Counted from the first letter of the stretch, positions 45,386 to 59,559 are shown. The stretch: 64,000 bases of DNA from Diadophis punctatus similis (GCA_023053685.1 JALIGW010000005.1:48394742-48458741); one strand, 5' to 3'. Numbers and translations are program-made. The notes: generated by a model from the letters alone, not told the origin.

Positions 45386-48300
45386 TATGTCCAAAAAGTA
45401 GGCAATAAATGAGATCAAGATAAAAAGATAAGAGAGTGAGCAAGACCACATTTACTGCATAGTTTTTATAAATGTACCTAGATAGGAATTCCATAAAGTT
45501 TTTGGAGGCTTTGGATAAAGAGGGAATAAAAATATAATAAATAAGTACAAGTTCCTTGACGTTTATCTATTGTGAATTAATGTAACATCTCCTGAGCACC
45601 TGATATTCAAACAGTTGTAAATATTCTTAAACTATCTCAGAACTCCATGCTTAATCTTTGCTACGTAATGCTAATCTTCAGGGGCTTTTACAGATGAAAG
45701 CAATATTGCTGCTAGGAGCATTTTGCCCTAATAGAAACTACTCAGAGCAGCAGATAACAGCTTAGTGGCACATCTAAGTAATTCAGATTATTGCTAAATG
45801 CTTGAGATAGATTCCTGACATGTCAATCTTATATTAACCTTTGAATATGTCTTGGAAGATAAGGGCAAGGGAAAAAAACATTCTGTTATGAGAATGTAGA
45901 TAAATGTAGATAAAATGTAGATCCCATAAAAAGTGTTGCTTGTTTGGAAACAGAAAAAATGTCCCCTAAATACCAGGGGTGGCCTGGGAACATGAGAGTC
46001 TCTTGGGAGTAGTTTAGATGGAATGTCATCTAACTGGCCTCAAGAACTGTAAATATATAATGAAAACTTGGGAAACTGCTGAAATGAGTATCTGCTCTGC
46101 TATGGTCTGCATGAAGTAATGGGAATCTCAGAAACATTGCTTATTTGGAATAGAAATAAAAACTAAAATAACTACAAAATCAGGCTGCAAAAATCATAGC
46201 TTTAATATAATAGCTATAAATTAAATAGCTTTAATTTACACACATTTCAATGCTATAGTGGGATATTATCCCAAACAGAAGTAAAAGTAGAAGCAGTATT
46301 TATACACATATCATACCATAAAATGATGAGATTCATGTCATTAGAGTTAATGAGCAACAACTTTGTTGATTTTTTGTTTTTAAAGAAGCTATCAGGAGCC
46401 ATGAGAACTGGAAGACTCTATCAGTGAGTCACAGCCTGATATCCCACAGCCACAGGGAGACTGAGCCCCAACATACAATTGCTCTCCAATTGTAATTTTC
46501 AGTGTAAGAGAAGGGGAAAATATTAAATAGGTATGTGTGTAATCATTATAATAATTATTATTTACTATATTATTTACCCTTAAATTGAACACATTTAACT
46601 TTGTCCATTTCTCTGTCTTAGCTTTACTCAGGGTACATTGGAGTCTTCTGTTATAAATGGAACTGCCCAATAGTTTATTGTCAACTTGTAAGCCAAAAAG
46701 CCAACCTATGTCCTCTGAGCCATATTCAGAATACCTGAAAGTCTGATGTGACCCATGAAGAATCACACCCTAACTTGTCTCCATCATAGGTGGTTTTGGG
46801 GGTCAGTGGAGAGATTCTTTTACAAAGTAAATGAATGGTAGGAATAAAGAACATTGAGATTAGGGTGTATATTGCACCTAAAATCTGAATGGAAGAGCTA
46901 GATGTAAATATGTATTTGGAGGAAAAGCATATCATTAAAATTATTCTAGTTATATACTTCTGGAATGTGCTCCTAATGTGACTGTCAGTGGCTAAGATAT
47001 CTCTCAAACAAAAAAAAAGTTATGCACTTTTGTTCAAAACCTGATTTATGAACTACCACCAAAAGCTTCTCAGAGGCTTCCTTTAATGTCAGATGTTAAT
47101 TATCTTATCTCCAGGATGTTTTTATGGTGATGGGAGACTCACTGTGCAGCTAGTTGTATGCCAAGATTTGCAATTGGATATACCATTAATGCCATCAGGA
47201 AATGCATGGACATTTAGCAACTAAGAAGAAGAAAAAATAGGCTTGGATAGGACAAAGGAGTAAATGTCTGAGCAAAATCAGTACCATTCAAACAGCTATA
47301 AAATGTACGTAAGTCTATTATCAAAGATTCCTTGCAGAGGTTTTTTTTAAAAAGTGATGCAATTTGTTTGCGAACAATTAAGGAATAGGATATGGTACAA
47401 ATGTCAGTAACCATCTAATAGTAATTCAACTAATTCTACAAATTAGATTAATTACAATATTAATAAGAATATGACAAGACTGTGATTATATTATGCCACT
47501 CCTGACAAAAAAAATTAATTAGAAACTTCTGAGATAACAAGCAATAGAGTAGAACAAGAGAATTAGATCTTGTCTTTTTTAATTATAAAGTAGTTTATCA
47601 TCAGTAGTAAATCTATTCAGTATGCTTTACTCCACTTCCTAGACAGAAAAAGAAACAACAAGGGATACTAACTATATTACTACTCTGATCTTTATTGTGT
47701 TTCATCACAACAAACATTTTAGTAGAGGAAAGGGGGAAAGGAATGTTCCCTCAACATGTGAAAATTCATCTACGGGCTCAAGACACACTGGTTCAGTTGT
47801 ACATCTCTAGAACTTGGAAAGAAGAAAGTAGATAAGCTTAGTTATTCATTGGCGCAAATCAGGATTAGCAGTTTTTATGTGTGACTTTGTAGTGAAAATA
47901 GGAATCATAGAAAACAGAGTTAGCCTGGATTTATTGTTCATGTTAAAAAGTTAAAATTAGCAAAAGCATTGAAAATTAATTTTTCTTATTTCACTTTTGC
48001 TAAATCTCTAAACATTTAAATGATAAAATATCAGTGTAATCCTTCACAGTTATGGGGTGAAAGGTAAGTTGAATAGAATGACTACAGAAATTCAATGTAA
48101 ACAAAATCAGAAATGGATGTCTTTATTAGAAATGTTTCCAAAGAAGGAGATAGTAAAAATTGAGCTATCCTATTTTAGAAGTATGCCTAAAATAGTTAAT
48201 ATACTTTCATATCATCTCTATCATTTAACATATCAGGACTTAAGTATTTGTAGTGTGAAATTTTGGGATGAAATTATTGCTTTCCTATAGTTTCCAAAAA

Positions 48301-48700
48301 ATACACAATAGTTTCTATTTTCCGATAAAATTGATAATTTTAATGTCCATTTACAAATTTATTATCAGCATCCAAAATATATTAAGCATGTTTAGGAGAA
48401 TAGTAGTTGTAAGTAGCAAAGGTTTACAAACAGAAGTTATTAAGCAATAGAAAATTACAATATATTTTCCAGTAACAAAATATCTTCACTTATCAATTAT
48501 TCTCTTTTTTATACCCTTGTAACTTCTCCAGTTAAACATCCTTTAAAACTTTGATTAGTCATTTTTACATGAGGAAATAGCTTCCATTTTCAAAATTATC
48601 CATTTAACAGGTCATCGTTTTTGTAAAGACATAACACAGATTATACAAAATACATATTTATCCTTTTTCTTTTTGTGGCTTCAGGTAAGTTTTTGGCTTT
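45386..48700. other. Intron sequence, no feature recognised
   Basis: Unique DNA. Minus-strand open frames 46392-46766 and 46726-47007 (the latter with a hydrophobic stretch) were inspected; no family and no consistent splice borders. Confidence 0.35.
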
Positions 48701-48704
48701 TGGT

Positions 48705-48880
48705 GAGTGTTGTTTTCTTTGCAAGGTTTAACAGAAGTAGCTTGCCATTGCCTGCTTCCTAGGGCTAAGAGAAAGCAGTGGGCTAAGGCCTTTGTGCCTA
48801 TGGTGGGACTAGAATTCACAGACTCCAAGTTTCCAGGCTGGTGCTTTAACCACTACACCAAATGGGTTCTCAATCTTCAC
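48705..48880 (-). mobile_element. tRNA SINE, head-containing copy
   Basis: On minus: TTTGGTGTAGTGGTTAAAGC (box A), GAGTCTGTGAATTCTAGTCC (box B), GGCACAAAGGCC, then GGCAATGGCAAGCTACTTC. Internally deleted. Same family as 45212. Confidence 0.65.
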
Positions 48881-50650
48881 TTTATATACCAATTAATGAA
48901 GCTGCTTATTACATTATTTTTCCCTTTTCCATGCTGAAAGAAATATCATTTTTAGATTTATCATCCCACCAGTTTCATACAAACCTTTTCCTAAGAAAGA
49001 GTATTTAGTATTTCACGTGTATTCTCAATTCTGTTAGCTACATCTTGTTTCCATATTAACCGAAAGGGAGTAGCAAGTGTGCAAATGTAAGCGGTCATTT
49101 ACCTTGACTACACAAACACTATCATACCATCAGGGAACCATTACTCAAAACAGTCACACACTATATATTAGCAAAGTACTATCAACAGTATTTTCAAAGG
49201 TCCTTTGCAGTTTAGTCCTTGTGTTAGTGAACATATAGGAAAAGATTTGGAGAGTGCTTGTAATTTTATACACTTTTCTGATTATAGCAGTAAACAAGAT
49301 CAGAAGTTATAAAGTGTATGTGCCCTACTTTCTGATTGGGGTCACTGAGATGAACATCTGTCAACATAAATCAGAAAGTGTCAAGAACCAGTAATAAATA
49401 ACTTGGGTTCAATGGATTCTGAAAGACGCCTTTGCTTCTAGTAGTAAGAATGATGTTTCACTACCAGCACTTCCTGTGTTAAATCACGCTTCAAAAGGTT
49501 TGAAATTTCAGAAGAATATTTTTATGTCAATACAAACGCAGTAGTGAAAGTCAGCAATTTGTCATGTAACTGGTTTAGGCATGTTAAAGGACCTTATCTA
49601 AGGAAACATGTGCATACAAATATGCAATACGTAGACACGAGAGACTGTAACCTTTCTTAAAAGATGCTAAAGGAGCATCAATAGCTGAAATTGATACTCC
49701 AAGCATTCTAATAAATACCTTGGCACCACTGAAAAGATATGGTAACAAAACTCAAATTTTCATAGGGGTAGGGCAAAGCTATTGGTGGCAGGAGGGTGGC
49801 TGTGTGTTAATTATTTCTTAAAATAGAAGTAAGCTATGAATCCCTGTGCCTTTCCCTTCTTGTTCTCCCATCATTGTTCATGCTTCAACAAGTCGATTCT
49901 GTTTTCTTTAAACTATAGTTCCTCATTACTTACAGGATAGATAGTTGTAATTTAATGTCAGATTACCTTGATCCAACTTAAATATGTTAACTATTATATT
50001 TTTGCAAACACACAAACACACACATTTACTTAGATGGCAAATGTTTTCATTAGTCCTAATGATTACTTGAACGGTATATTACTTGGACAGATTCAATTTA
50101 CTATACTTTGTATGCAGAAATCACAAAACAACCTACACAAAAGAGTTCATGTACTTTCTTAAATGGAAGTGAGTTTTTGTGTGTGTGTGTTATTGTATTG
50201 CTGTAACTGAGTGTGAGCTGATTGTCTTCTCTTTCCTTCATTTCCCAGCCTAAAAGCCTTAAATAGAAAATTACTTCGGATAATACAGGTATATCCAAAG
50301 TAGGATAATTTGAGTCTGCTCATTTATGCCCTGAATAAGAATTCTAGATTGATTTGTTACCAGATTCTCAGGCGTCTTCTCCTGCTTTTTCAAAATCCAT
50401 TAATATTAACTAATAAGGTTCATGATTCTAATGAGAATCATGGATTCAGATCGCTTGGGATTAACATGTAGGAACTGCTATTGGTTCAAGAAGCTATCAC
50501 TAAATTGGTTAAATTGGTTAAACTGCTCCAAAGCTGCAGAAATCCAGATCATCTTAGATAGTAGCAAAGGAACAGAAAAATAACCTTTTTTCCCCATGCC
50601 CCAGATTTCTTAGCCCTATTAGAATGACAAAATCAGCTGAGTGCTAGTAA
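48881..50650. other. Intron sequence, no feature recognised
   Basis: Unique DNA with a short (TG)n at 50176-50191. Confidence 0.4.
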
Positions 50651-50652
50651 GG

Positions 50653-51840
50653 TAAAGTTTAAGTTTAAGTTTAAGTTTAATTAAATTTATATACCGCCCT
50701 TCTCCAGGGGACTCAGGGCGGTGAACAGCCAAGTAAAAAACATTAAAATACATTTAAGCCAAGTAAAAAACATTTAAAATACATTTAAAATAAAATATTC
50801 AATGTGGCCCTAATTTAATACAATTAAAATTTAGTAAAATCTTAAAATTTTAAAAACCCCAAAAACTTTTTCACGCCAGCCCGGCTTGATAAAAATAATA
50901 CGTCTTGAGGGCACGGCGGAAGGTGGACAGGTCGTGAATTGTTCTTAAGTCTGGAGGGAGCTGATTCCAGAGGGTGGGTGCTCCCACAGAGAAGGCCCTC
51001 CCCCTGGGCGTCACCAGCCTACACTGCTTGGCTGATGGCACCCCGAGGAGGCCCTCTCTGTGGGAGCGCACTGGTCGATGGGAGGCAGTTTGTGGCAGCA
51101 GGCGGTCTCGGAGATACCTAGGTCCAATGCCATGGAGCGCTTTAAAGGTAGTAACAAGCACCTTGAAGCGCACCCGGTAGACCACCGGAAGCCAGTGCAG
51201 CTCGCGCAGGAGGGGTGTTATATGGGAGCGCCAATTATCCCCCGAAACCACCCGCGCGGCCGCATTCTGGATCAGTTGGAGCCTCCGGGTGCTCTTTATG
51301 GGGAGCCCCATGTAGAGAGCATTACAGTAGTCCAGACGCAATGTGACCAGGGCATGGGTGACTGTGCACAGGGAATCCCGATCCAGAAAGGGCCGCAACT
51401 GGCGTATCAGGCGGACCTGATAAAAGGCCGCCCTGGTCACAGCTGTCAGATGGTCCTCTAAGGACAGCTGTGGATCCAGGAGGACACCCAGATTGCGAGC
51501 CCTTTCGGCGGGGGCTAGAGACTCGCCCCCGATAGTCAGAGATGGAATCATCTGACTATATCGAGACGCTGGGAACCACAGCCACTCCGTCTTGGAAGGG
51601 TTGAGCCTGAGTCGGTTTCTCCCCATTCAGATCCGCACATCTTCCAGGCACCGGGACATCACTTCAAGGGCATCATTGGGGTGGCCTGGGGTGGAAATGT
51701 ACAGCTGTGTATCATCGGCGTACTGATGGTACTTCACCCCAAAGCCACGGATGATCTCACCCAGCGGCTTCATATAGATGTTGAACAGAAGGGGCGAGAG
51801 AATCGACCCCTGGGGCACTGGGGCAAAGTGATCAGTGCTG
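50653..51840 (-). mobile_element. L2-group LINE, 5'-truncated, one internal stop
   Basis: The best preserved retroelement here. The minus frame runs from 51818 to 50871 with a single TGA at 51629-51627. Part 1 (63 residues): MPQGSILSPLLFNIYMKPLG, HQYADDTQLYIS (YADD catalytic motif). Part 2 (251 residues) begins MGRNRLRLNPSKTEWLWF and includes ARNLGVLLDPQLSLEDHL, LRLDYCNALYMGLP, QNAAARVVSGD, APTLWNQLPPDLR. The 3' UTR has CCCTGAGTCCCCTGGAGAAG, GGCGGTATATAAATTTAA and a (CTTAAA)n tail at 50653-50682. Not functional: the endonuclease and the first half of the reverse transcriptase are missing. Confidence 0.93.
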
Positions 51841-52420
51841 GAACAAAAATCTTAACTGGTACTGAGTTTGCGATGAAGCCTGCACTAACATTATCCTTTG
51901 GCTCTAGAACTTGTTTTGCTTTCACAACTGTAGCAAAGCCAGCATTTGGGAGGTAACTAAAGAAAAAAGAAAGAATGCCATAGAAACCAACTGATGCCCC
52001 TGGTAACTTAAAGCATGTAGCATATTCACCACTCTTGAAGCTTCATAAAGCCTGCCCTCATTACTGTTATTTTGGCCCAATGATTCAATGACCTTAGAAA
52101 GCACAATAAGTCATTAAGTGAGGAGATTCCAAAAGGGGGGAAAAAACTTCAAATGGTCTAAAGAAGAAATATGCTTACTTCTGAGGTTTTGTCTGACTGC
52201 ATTCTTCTTCCATGCAAGTTTCATCACCACTAGAGCATAAAAGTCTTCCATCACATGCCTAATTTGAGTCTTAGCCCAGCATTTTAAATGCTCAGAGAAA
52301 GACACGTTTTCTAATACAAAAATAAAAGCAGCCAGACATGGGGCAGCAGGCCCAGTTGGTCATGAACTGGGAGTTGGCATACAATACTGAGGCAATAAGC
52401 AATTTGATTATCTAGTACAG
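51841..52420. other. Intron sequence, unassigned open segment
   Basis: On minus, 52020-51845 is open in one frame (EYATCFKLPGASVGFYGI, LSFFFSYLPNAGFATVVKAK, QVLEPKDNVSAGFIANS), preceded by a stop. It is not a family I know; old coding repeat or chance. Confidence 0.3.
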
Positions 52421-52535
52421 TGTTTTTCAACCTTGGCAACTTTGAGATGTGCAGACTTCAATCCATACAGGTTGGAGAATTCTGAGAGTTAACTGTCCAG
52501 TTATCTTAAATATGCCAGGGTTGAAAAATCATTAT
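52421..52535. mobile_element. Old copy of the palindromic hAT MITE
   Basis: CAGTGTTTTTCAACCTTGGC...CCAGGGTTGAAAAATC, with GCAGACTTCAATCC and TCTGAGAGTTAAC inside. Diverged relative of 26716. Confidence 0.7.
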
Positions 52536-52930
52536 CTGGTGTTTCACAAATGTCTTTTTGATGTCTGTTCCTTAAATCCCCTTTGATGCCATGTCTTGTG
52601 GTGCGTACTGTTGTTGTTGAACGCAAGTCTTTGGACTAATTAAAAAAGTGGACTCTTATTTCATTTTGTCATAAATACCCATTTTAAAGGTTTAAAACAA
52701 CTGTTAAGTTCTGTGCAGTAAGTGTTCTTTTTTCCTGTTTGCTTTTAGATTTCTCTGGAATTTTTTAAAAGTATTGAAGTTTCTTGGGAACATTTGTATC
52801 CAGGAAGTCAGTAAGTGGGAGCAGTTAGCTCAATGGCAATTATTGTCAGAAAATATTGCCTCTTTGGTGATATTAATAAAAGTTTGATATCACTTTCCCA
52901 ATGGATGTCAGTGCATAGCTTTCTGTGATA
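52536..52930. other. No feature recognised
   Basis: Unique intron DNA. Confidence 0.4.
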
Positions 52931-52932
52931 CA

Positions 52933-52933
52933 T

Positions 52934-52996
<63 letters not shown>
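52933..52996. repeat. (CA)n microsatellite
   Basis: About 31 uninterrupted CA units. Confidence 0.98.
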
Positions 52997-52997
<1 letters not shown>

Positions 52998-53276
52998 CCC
53001 TACTGGACCTGTTCTAGCACTTTTGCACCTGATGAGTCCTACAATTAGAAATGGAGGATAATTTCATAGCCAGTATGGATTCATGCCCATCATATCTTTG
53101 TAACACAGTCCTTTGAAAATAAGATGTTGTCATAGTGTATGATAAGGAAACATGGACATGGGTACCTTAGTGTTGGGGAGGGGGGGAAAGCATGCAAAAG
53201 TAGCAGAATGCTAGATGTGCGTGTTTGTGTTCCTATGCATCTTTGTATCTCTGTGTGTATGTTTCCAAAATAGATA

Positions 53277-53919
53277 CAGATAATCCTCAATTTACAACTG
53301 TTCGCTTAACATCCAAAGTTACAACAGCTCTGGAAAAAAAATGACTTACCACCAGCCTTCACACTTACAGCCATCCATTGCAGCATCCCCAAGATCACAT
53401 AATCAGAATTCAGGTGCTTGGCAACTAGCATGTATTTGTGAAAGTTGCGGCATCCCAGGGTCACATGATCATCATTTTAAAGCTTCCCCAGCTAGCTTCT
53501 AACAAGCAAAGTCAATGGTAGATTTTCTTAACAACCACATGATTCACTTAACAACTGCAGTGATTCATTTAACAACTGTGGCAAAAAAAATCATAAAATT
53601 GGGTGCAACTCACAGCCCACCAGGAGCTCTGATGGCACAGTGGTTAAAATGCATTATTGCAGGCTAACTCTGCCCACAGCCTGGAGTTCAATCCCGGCGG
53701 AGCTCAAGGTTGACTCAGCCTTCCATCCTTCCGAGGTCAGTAAAATGAGAACCCAGATTGTTCGTGGCAATATGCTGACATTGTAAACTCCCCAGAGAGT
53801 GCTGTACAGCATCATGGGGCAGTATATAAACCTGGGCTATTGCTATTTCTATTAATAGCAGCCTTGCTTAGCAATGGAAATTCTGGTCCCAATTATGGTC
53901 ATAAGTCGAGGACTACCTA
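53277..53919. mobile_element. TA-type MITE with nested SINE
   Basis: Left end ACAGATAATCCTCAATTTAC, right end ATAAGTCGAGGACTACCTA, with TTAACAACTGCAGTGATTC repeats inside. A SINE splits it at 53622-53855. Same family as 1508 and 59391. Confidence 0.8.
53622..53855 (+). mobile_element. Sauria-like tRNA SINE nested in MITE
   Basis: GAGCTCTGATGGCACAGTGG, GGAGTTCAATCCCGGCGGAG (box B), CTCAAGGTTGACTCAGCCTT, GAGAACCCAGATTGTTCG, tail GGGCTATTGCTATTTCTATT. It differs from the other Sauria copies in its head, so it is a separate subfamily. Confidence 0.85.
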
Positions 53920-54650
53920 TATATCAGAAGAAATAATTTTTAAAAGTTTTAAAGAAATCCTACACTTATTGGAAACAGACTGGAATAAACTGAAGGCTAG
54001 AAATATGAGAAGTGTTCATTCAGGTGTTGTAGATTTCTCTTTTATGTAAACAGAGGGTTTAATCCTTAGCAAAACTGTCTGGAAATGTACCCTGTCAGAA
54101 AAAGTAGATAATGATTCTATATGTTATTTAGTAATAGCAGTGCAATTTTTCAATGAAAAGTGTCAGTTTCTACTTCGAATAGCACTAAAATAGCAATATT
54201 TCAAGCAAAGTACATCCTTCAGATGAAGTATATGCTTAGGAATACCACAGGCTAGGCTGGAAAGCTAGTGGGATGTGATAAAATATCTCCCCTGGATCAG
54301 ACTAATAGGCAAATGACTAGTTGAACAAACACACACCTTTATTACAGTCACTGAGCCAGAATTATCTTTGTGACAAAATTTACACAGCTCAGATAAGGAT
54401 ATGCAAAACACTTATAAGTATGTAAAATGTGACAAAATAAAATACTCTATAAATACAAAAAAAATTACTGTATCCATTTAAAAAATAAAAACAAAAGCAT
54501 TAAGTTATAAAACTACTTCGTGAATAAAATATTAAAATACCCAACAATTGCACAGCTGAACTGCTGAGTAGAATGCTTTAATGTGTCTCTGTGCTCAGCT
54601 ATTTAATACTAAAATACTGGTTTATAAGCTGCACCAAAATTAAAATGCTT
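53920..54650. other. No gene recognised
   Basis: Unique A/T-rich DNA up to the L1 target site. Confidence 0.4.
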
Positions 54651-54663
54651 AAGATATATTCTT

Positions 54664-56058
54664 AAGGATTCTAGATTGAAAGGGGGCTTTGGCCTCCCAG
54701 ACTAGGAATTGTATTATCAGGCAGCCACGGTAACATGGCTTAAAGAATGGGTAATTTTAAAAATAAGAGAATATTATCTATAGAAGGACATGACTTACAA
54801 CGGGGCTGGCACGCCTTTCTCTGAGAGGGAAAGAACAAAGCGCATAAATATTTCCAAAGACATCAGGTGAGAGACGCATTAATGGAGGTCTGGATGAAAA
54901 TTAAACGGAATTTTATATAAAAATTCCAAGATGGGTTTCAACAATGGAAGCAATGGTCTACCCAAATGCCATAGATTTAAATAAGATAGTAACGTACAAA
55001 GAATTATTAGATGAACAAGGGAAATTGAAATCAAATCAGGAACTGCAATCACAGGGAATTAAAATAGTTTGGTGGCCATACATACATATTCAAACAAGAT
55101 ACAAAAAGGATTCAGAACAATACGGCTTTCAAAATGAGCAACAAGAAATTGATAAAATATTAACAGGTATAGATGAAAAAATGATTACCAAGACAAACAA
55201 TTGTTTGTTAAAATTCAAAATGGAGGATGAAACGGTGAAAGAAACAATGATAGCGTGGGCCAGAAATTTCGGGTATAATATTGAATTAGAGTATTGGGAA
55301 AAGATATGGGGAGAAAACTATAAATTGACAATGTCGACCGCATATAAGGAGAATATTTACAAAATGTTCTATATATGGCACTTACCACCAGCGAGATTGG
55401 CCAAAATGTTCCCAACTACACCACCCAACTGTTGCAAATGCAACCATTTACAAGGGACGTTTTACCACATGTTGTGGACATGCCCCAGAGCGAAGGAATA
55501 TTGGGTAAAAAAATTAAAAAATGGATTGAGGAAATAACAGAATAAAAAATTGAGATGAGGCTGGAGATATTTCTATTGGGAATAATAAAAGAAAATATTA
55601 GAAAAGAAATTTATGATATCATACAACACATAATTACAGCAGTGAGAATCACATTCGCCCAAAATTGGAAGGATGCAATGATTATAAAAAAAGGTGCTAG
55701 AATGCGCAGAGATGGATAAACTAACGATGGAATTGAGAGAGAGAGAAGAAACAATGTATTATAAAATATGGAATAGATGGTATGATTGGCTCGAAAAGAA
55801 AAGTAAAATTTATATTTAAATGATTGTAGGATAACATAATAAAATGGAAAGATGTATTTTTAGAGTGTAAATGGATGTAAAATAATGTACAAAACGTATA
55901 AAGGAGTAGATAAGACATAAGAATGTATATGTATAAAACAATAGGCCTTAATATGGATAATGTAGAATCAAGAAAAAATTCCGATATCGGAAAGCTGTAT
56001 TAGTGAAATTGTGATTTTAAATGTGAAAAATTCTGAATAAAAAGTATTTTTTTAAAAA
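54664..56058 (+). mobile_element. L1 LINE, 5'-truncated, with 13-bp target duplication
   Basis: 1395 bp flanked by AAGATATATTCTT at 54651-54663 and 56059-56071. The open frame 54944-55537 (197 residues) is L1 ORF2 C-terminus: YKENIYKMFYIWHLPPARLA, KMFPTTPPNCCKCN and GTFYHMLWTCPRAKEYW, i.e. the C-x2-C...H-x4-C cysteine motif. Upstream, a frameshifted part begins with the 'KGGLGLPD'-type end of the reverse transcriptase region. Downstream the last ORF2 residues follow in another frame. Ends in an A-rich tail. Plus strand, antisense to the predicted gene. Confidence 0.93.
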
Positions 56059-56071
56059 AAGATATATTCTT

Positions 56072-56821
<750 letters not shown>

Positions 56822-56822
<1 letters not shown>

Positions 56823-57036
56823 GAGTTGGAAGGGACCTTGGAGGTCTTCTAGTCCAACCCCCTGCTTAGGCAGGAAACCCTACACCACTTCAGACAAATG
56901 GTTATCCAACATCTTCTTAAAAACGTCCAGTGTTGGAGCATTCACAACTTCTGGAGGCAAGCTGTTCCACTGATCAATTGTTCTAATGTCAGGAAATTTA
57001 TCCTTAATTCTAAGTTGCTTCTCTCCTTGTTTAGTT
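56822..57036 (-). mobile_element. CR1 LINE 3' end
   Basis: AGAGTTGGAAGGGACCTTGG, TCTAGTCCAACCCCCTGCTT, CAGACAAATGGTTATCCAAC, ATTCACAACTTCTGGAGGC on plus, i.e. the CR1 C-terminus and 3' UTR on minus. It is cut at 57036 by a (TATG)n array. Confidence 0.88.
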
Positions 57037-57116
57037 TATGTACGTATGTATGTATGTATGTATGTATGTATGTATGTATGTATGTATGTATGTGTGTGTG
57101 TGTGTGTGTATACACA
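57037..57116. repeat. (TATG)n(TG)n array
   Basis: About 14 TATG units followed by (TG)n, at the 5' break of the CR1 copy. Confidence 0.95.
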
Positions 57117-59390
57117 TACATATATTATAATATATGTAAAATAATCTGATGATGGGTCTGCATTCATTTCTGACTCCATCAAATTAATAGTGTCTAAAAC
57201 AATGCAAATGTGAATAAATGAGTATGCAAAGTAGACTTTGACTAGTTTGCAAAAGACCTTGCAATCCTTAAAATTCTGTCATTGTCTAATACTCTAAAGA
57301 TACTCCTGTGTCAGAGATGTAAGCTTTCAAAACTGCCATCATTGACTAAAATATGCTCTGAATGGTTTCTACATGCTTGGTTAAATTAATCCACAGGTCT
57401 TTTACCCCTTTCCACCTCATGCTGATCTTGCTGTCAAGATACATCACATTGCTCTATGGTTGGTATGAGAATATTTGAGAGTTTTCTGATAGTCAGCGCC
57501 AGTGTCTGAGAGGGAGGGAGGGAGGGATCCATTGGAAGGAGAGAAAATGTTACATAATTTCTGTTTGCTGACAATTGTTTCAATTTGATGTTCTGTTATT
57601 TGGTCTTTCTACTTCTTGATGCTTTTTATATGCAATTGCACGTGTGATCTCGATATTTGAGAATTGATACTTTCCCTAGTGGAACATTGCCAGGATATTT
57701 CTCTCTCAACTTTTTCTGGCTACATGGTACATTAGATGTGTTGCACATTTGTAGGTTCTTATTATATCTAAACATTAATTGATTAATGCATAAACATAAT
57801 CTATTTTGGTGGGTTTTATTTCAGATGTTTACATCTTCCAGTGCATATAAAACACTCTGTGGTAAAATATGCTCAGCATGTTTATGCAAGAAGTTCCAGC
57901 ATAAATGGGAGGACAGGATGAGTGAGGTGAAATGGGATGAATTTACATTGCAGCATGATGTATAGTGCTAAATCTATAAGTGAGCTGCATGCAGATTTTT
58001 ACCTAGTATGCATGAGAAGAAAAGATACCATGAAAATACACATACAAATTCTGCTCCCAGTTTACATCTTTTGTGAAACTATCATAATGATGAACTCTGA
58101 TTTGTCAGGGTTTCTAATTAGGTATACAGTTTCATTCAAATTCAAACAAATTCTAGTAAGTTCTAGCAAACATCTTTTTGACGTGCTCAAAGTAGTTAAG
58201 CTGAAAACAGACAATAGGGATATATATGTAAGGACATAAGGAGCAGTCTTTTTTCAATTGATTCAGTAAGAGATCATGATGAAAAAAAAACCTTTATTTT
58301 AACTTCATGTACCGGATACTTCATATACTGCACAATGTTAGTGGTTACAGTATTGGAAAATTTTCAAACCTGTGACTCAACTGCTAGCCTGCTGCTTCAC
58401 TATTGTAGATATTATAAAACATTGATTGGGTAACTTAATAGTGAATAATATTGGGAAGCGGTTTTTTGGGGGGGAAAGGGGGGCATTATTACAATTTTTA
58501 TGCAGGGTTTCCTGAAAATCATTTTAAGGATTCCTTCAGGATAAAAAAGATTAAAAATGTACATCTGAATATGTATGTACTTTTGTAGCTCCCATGTGCA
58601 GTCCTCCTTTTAATAAGCTACTTTTGCTATGGTGCATGACGGAAAGGCAGAAAAATGGGTTTTCCAAATAATGCTTGAGACAGCGCAATATGTGTTGGAC
58701 TACATTTTCAGTTGAGAATCTAGGTGAAAATTAGGCCTGTACAATCCTTGCTCCATTTCGAAAATAGTTATATCAACCCAGCACTGTTTTGATCATTAAG
58801 GTCACAAATTCTTTAGAATCAGGATATTTTATTTGTTTATTTACAGGTCATACAATGTCATAGGCAGTTCACAACGATATTTTCATTGCTTTATATAATA
58901 AGAAGCTGACCATATCTGAAATCAGGCCACACTGTGAAACTCCACAGCTCCATCTGATTGGGAAAGATAAGCCTCTTCAGTGGTTGCTCCAAGGCCATAC
59001 AATTCCTTCCAAGTAAGCCTATGTCATTCTATTATTTATTTATTGCTTTTTATTTCTCACTGAGCTCCAAGGACTCCAAGTGGCTCTCATTTCCTCATTA
59101 ATAGGTTTCCAGGATTAACAAAGGACTAACTTTTTAGGAATGCTTTTAGTGTATAGCAAACTGCTTGTTAAAATATTTAATTGTGGTTCCTCAACTATTA
59201 GTTGGCTTATATTTCATGGTTTTATTGATGTTCTAAGTTCTCTAGAGCTCTATAGAGGTTAGGCGGGATATAAATGTTTGTAATAAAAATCAATCAACAA
59301 ATGCCACACATGGCTTTGATTTGAAAAAGGAATCTCCTGCCATAACAACAGAAAAAAGCTCTATTCCTGAAACTATAGAAAGTTTGCTGG
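57117..59390. other. Repeat-poor intron sequence
   Basis: No exon recognised. Weak LINE tail-like pieces at 59030-59060 and 59235-59290 (GGCGGGATATAAATGTTTG). Confidence 0.4.
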
Positions 59391-59473
59391 GGCAAAACTC
59401 ACTTAACAAATGTTTCACTTAACAACAGAAATGTTGAGTTCAATTGTGGTAGTTAAAATGAGGACTACCTGTA
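59391..59473 (+). mobile_element. TA-type MITE fragment
   Basis: GCAAAACTCACTTAACAAAT, CACTTAACAACAGAAATG, TGAGGACTACCTGTA: right end of the 1508/53277 family. Confidence 0.7.
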
Positions 59474-59559
59474 TATTGGATAAATATATTATGTGCATGA
59501 ATAAAATAATTTTGATTATATTGACAATTAACAGCTAGGCCTACTGCATTTATTTATTT

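Noticed and set aside
46392..47007. Two overlapping minus open frames, one with a hydrophobic stretch
   Set aside because: No recognisable family, no acceptor/donor pair in phase with the other predicted exons.
51845..52104. Open minus-strand segment next to the L2 element
   Set aside because: Looks protein-like but has a stop and frameshift, no recognisable family and no clean splice borders in phase with the gene.
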